Below, in pieces: positions 5,798-7,001 of a stretch of 7,001 nucleotides of DNA. A program made the position numbers and the translations under genes. Within the stretch, counting starts at the first letter, position 1; each line of letters starts with the position of its first letter. Under the pieces are notes generated by a model. It did not search any database, had not been told where the DNA came from, and was given only the letters and a program-made list of their open reading frames with translations. Source of the stretch: Candidatus Brocadiia bacterium (GTDB lineage Bacteria > Planctomycetota > PUPC01 > DSUN01); the NCBI GenBank assembly GCA_016782825.1, contig JADHXT010000185.1:1-7001 (forward strand). The letters are read 5' to 3'.

Positions 5798-5800
5798 CCC

Positions 5801-5996
5801 GCCCTGAGCGAAGTCGAAGGGGCAAGCGAAGCGACGCCCTGGGTCGCCGACGACCCAAGGGCCAGCCCTGAAGGGGCGTCATAGGGCTGCATCACGTCGA
5901 TGCCGCCCTTACAGGGCTGGGCCTGGGGTGGGCCTGTTCCCAGGGCGTCGCGGCTCGCCTTCGCTCCCCGCTTGCCCCTTCGACTTCGCTCAGGGC
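5801..5996. repeat. Large imperfect inverted repeat with 28-base perfect outer arms
   Basis: Bases 5801-5828 are the exact reverse complement of 5969-5996 (28 of 28; the core is CCCTGAGCGAAGTCGAAGGG). Further in, 13 bases at 5831-5843 are the exact complement of 5939-5951, and 5862-5878 pairs with 5904-5920 at 15 of 17 positions. The arms thus align over nearly their full length, the right one being longer by some 15 bases, around a centre of about 25 bases. The left arm also holds its own hairpin (GGGTCG, 5841-5846, with CGACCC, 5851-5856). The core is a widely dispersed bacterial intergenic repeat type. The arrangement fits two repeat units facing each other, or a MITE/REP-like element; no transposase is present. 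Confidence 0.75.
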
Positions 5997-6017
5997 AGGC
6001 GCTGGGCTATCCCATGT

Positions 6018-6032
6018 CAGCCCTTCGGGCTG
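6018..6032 (+). other. Small hairpin, CAGCCC-TTC-GGGCTG
   Basis: A six base pair stem with a three-base loop in the repeat region, 22 bases after the large inverted repeat. No T run follows, so a terminator role is doubtful; it may be part of the repeat mosaic. Confidence 0.4.
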
Positions 6033-6140
6033 CTCGCAACGGGCCCCCGCAGACATCGCCATCACCTGCAATCCGGGGTTCCTCCCTGCGTGAAGGCTCC
6101 TGCCAGGTCGCGGAGAAGCGCATTGTTCCCAGGGAGTTCT

Positions 6141-6186
6141 GGATATGCGCATATCCGGATATGCGCATATGCGCATATCCGGATAA
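6141..6186. repeat. Array of perfect palindromes built from ATATGCGCATAT and ATCCGGAT
   Basis: Bases 6141-6156 (GGATATGCGCATATCC) are a perfect 16-base palindrome. Bases 6157-6180 form a perfect 24-base palindrome containing the same unit with the ATGCGCAT core doubled, and 6181-6186 (GGATAA) begins another unit. Where the units join, ATATCCGGATAT (6151-6162) is also palindromic. From 6159 to 6178 purines and pyrimidines alternate without exception. The block is far richer in A and T than its surroundings. It can form cruciforms or Z-DNA in principle, and could be a multi-site operator or a mobile repeat. It ends 83 bases before the -35 box of the next gene. Confidence 0.85.
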
Positions 6187-6269
6187 CCTGCCCGCCGTCG
6201 CACTGGGCTCCTCGCTCTCGAAGGCACAGGCCGCGGCAGGTGGGGGCCTCGAATCCGCGTCGCATTCGG

Positions 6270-6298
6270 TTGATCCCGGCCGGGGGTGGGTGTAGACT
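6270..6298 (+). promoter_or_regulatory. Putative promoter of the 6304 lipoprotein gene
   Basis: TTGATC (6270-6275) and TAGACT (6293-6298) are 17 bases apart. The predicted start of transcription (about 6304-6305) coincides with the ATG at 6304, which has no Shine-Dalgarno at proper distance, so the mRNA would be leaderless or nearly so. The spacer contains the perfect palindrome CCCGGCCGGG (6275-6284), a possible operator or chance. Confidence 0.4.
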
Positions 6299-6303
6299 TG
6301 TGT

Positions 6304-6783
6304 ATGCAGTCTCGCCACGTTCCACATTCCCAGACGCACGAGACGGCGACGCGGTCGCCCGGCCGGGCCGCGCGATGGGCTCTGGCCCTCGCGGTGGGGC
6401 TCGTGGCGTGCCCGGGCTGCACGTTCCTCCGCAAGGCGTATGTCTATACCGGGGACAGGTTTAAAGACGCGGCGGATATGGCGGATCTGGGCGTGACGAT
6501 GACCGGGAACCGCACGTACTCGGTCTATGCCTGCGCCGGCGGGCTGTTCACCCTTGGGGGCGGCACCATCGACGGCTACTTCACGGGCATCGGGGGGAGC
6601 CGGGTGGGGGTCTTCCGCCATTACAACAAGACCATCGGCCTCGGGCTCTATAGTTACGAGGAATTTGGCTGGGGCGAGTTCGACCGCGGCGACCCCGAGA
6701 CGCTCGATCGCCGCCACAAGGGCCTCATCGGCTGGCTCTTCTTCCGCAAGAAGGACAAGGACGACTGCGTGGGGCCTACCTGA
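6304..6783 (+). CDS. Predicted lipoprotein, apparently interrupted before its C-terminal part
   Basis: A 159-residue exported lipoprotein of unknown function. The start is taken at ATG 6304; GTG 6286 is upstream in frame but lies inside the promoter. A basic N-terminus is followed by a hydrophobic helix (ARWALALAVGLVACPGC) with two candidate lipid-attachment cysteines, one after LVA and one after CPG. The mature part begins TFLRKAYVYTGDRFKDAADM and goes on with glycine/aromatic-rich, beta-type sequence (GGTIDGYFTGIGGSRVGVF, LGLYSYEEFGWGEFD). I associate this pattern with a lipoprotein family common in planctomycetes, whose members go on after this point to a segment like 'HxGYVGLMGN...DFxLG...D..GDD'. 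Exactly such a segment is encoded from 6844. The stop TGA 6781-6783 therefore probably truncates the protein. A Lys/Asp-rich stretch (FFRKKDKDDC) precedes the break. Confidence 0.65.
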   Translation: MQSRHVPHSQTHETATRSPGRAARWALALAVGLVACPGCTFLRKAYVYTGDRFKDAADMADLGVTMTGNRTYSVYACAGGLFTLGGGTIDGYFTGIGGSRVGVFRHYNKTIGLGLYSYEEFGWGEFDRGDPETLDRRHKGLIGWLFFRKKDKDDCVGPT

Positions 6784-6796
6784 GGCACCCGCGGCC

Positions 6797-6815
6797 CGTA
6801 CGCCGGCGGCGTACG
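6797..6815 (+). other. Stem-loop in the interrupted lipoprotein gene
   Basis: CGTACGCC (6797-6804) pairs perfectly with GGCGTACG (6808-6815) around a GGC loop, 13 bases after TGA 6781-6783. Without a T run it is not a usual terminator. It sits at a distance where a structure could stimulate recoding or pause ribosomes, but may only be part of a GC-rich linker. Confidence 0.4.
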
Positions 6816-6843
6816 CACAGGACGCAAATGGAGCCCCTCGTGA

Positions 6844-7001
6844 ATGCACTCCCTCCACGTAGGTTACGTGGGGCTCATGGGCAACCTGCACTACATCGAG
6901 ATAGTGGACTTCATCCTGGGCATCCCGGGCTGGGACATCCGCGGCGACGACAAGGCCACCTGGCTGGTGAAGCAGGAGAAGGCGCGGTCGGAGCAGGAAG
7001 C
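6844..7001 (+). pseudogene. C-terminal fragment of the lipoprotein family, same frame as 6304-6783 (runs off window)
   Basis: From ATG 6844 the frame is open to the window end (52 codons visible): MHSLHVGYVGLMGNLHYIEI, then VDFILGIPGWDIRGDDKATW and a charged helix WLVKQEKARSEQE. It is in the same frame as the preceding lipoprotein, separated by two stops (TGA 6781-6783 and TGA 6841-6843). Between them a different frame (6782-6847) reads as a plausible Ala/Pro-rich linker (EAPAARTPAAYAQDANGAPR, then EC). The best reading is one gene broken by a +1 shift near 6781 and a -1 shift near 6847. It could instead be a separate gene re-initiating at ATG 6844, but the only nearby site is GGAG at 6830-6833, spaced ten bases, and there is no signal peptide. 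Confidence 0.55.

Larger units (their letters stand above)
5683..6303. other. Gene-free, repeat-rich intergenic region
   Basis: This 621-base stretch holds no credible gene on either strand. The open frames present are translations of repeats. From left to right it contains: a tract with TAGTG in tandem (5721-5730), a REP-like half element (about 5779-5797), a large imperfect inverted repeat (5801-5996), a small hairpin (6018-6032), an array of perfect palindromes (6141-6186) and a promoter (6270-6298). The 11-mer TGTTCCCAGGG occurs twice (5935-5945 and 6124-6134). No T-rich terminator was found after the EF-hand gene. Confidence 0.75.

Noticed and set aside
6141..6186. CRISPR array
   Set aside because: The units are directly adjacent palindromes without unique spacers, and no cas genes are nearby.
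5892..6434. Open frames in the repeat region on both strands
   Set aside because: Their translations are just the repeats read through (for example PFDFAQG and repeated CAYPDMRI); they have no conserved domain or start signals.

Overview
This high-GC window (third codon positions almost always G or C in the genes) carries all its supported genes on the + strand. The gene content fits a planctomycete-like bacterium, probably environmental: a secreted GH16 glycosidase, a secreted multi-EF-hand protein, several toxin-antitoxin-type small genes, a lipoprotein of a family I associate with Planctomycetota, and dispersed intergenic repeats of the 'CCCTGAGCGAAGTCGAAGGG' type. This placement is inference from gene style; there is no rRNA or marker gene here.

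Layout. 1-575: the C-terminal half of an MFS transporter, running in from the left edge. 576-701: a short, strongly coding-like stretch in the same frame after the MFS stop, with no credible start, probably a gene remnant. 818-1189: a small two-helix membrane protein behind a sigma70-like promoter. 1254-1472: a conserved-looking 72-residue protein. 1560-1781 and 1762-2883: a DUF433 antitoxin-type gene overlapping by 20 bases a SEC-C zinc-motif protein that also has an HNH-like Cys/His region. This pair is the best candidate here for an undescribed two-gene system, because the usual DUF433 partner (a DUF5615 PIN-like toxin) is absent. 2896-3372: a compact hicBA module with its own near-consensus promoter. 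3404-4219 and 4258-5682: a secreted GH16 glycosidase followed 38 bases later by a secreted protein with six EF-hand loops in three pairs and an unrecognised C-terminal domain. These two probably form an operon, and with only 31 bases and no visible promoter after hicA they may also receive transcription from the hicBA promoter.

5683-6303 is a 621-base gene-free stretch built from repeats. It holds a REP-like fragment, a roughly 80-100 base imperfect inverted repeat with a perfect 28-base outer arm, and a striking 46-base array of perfect palindromes built from ATATGCGCATAT and ATCCGGAT units. Next comes a promoter placed so that the mRNA of the following gene would be leaderless or nearly so. 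6304-6783 is that gene, a lipoprotein. Its frame closes at TGA 6781, but what looks like the conserved C-terminal part of the same family resumes in the same frame at 6844 and runs off the right edge. The 65 bases between read well only in another frame, so the gene seems interrupted by two compensating frameshifts (decay, assembly error, or less likely recoding).

No rRNA, tRNA, CRISPR array, complete insertion sequence or replication origin was seen.
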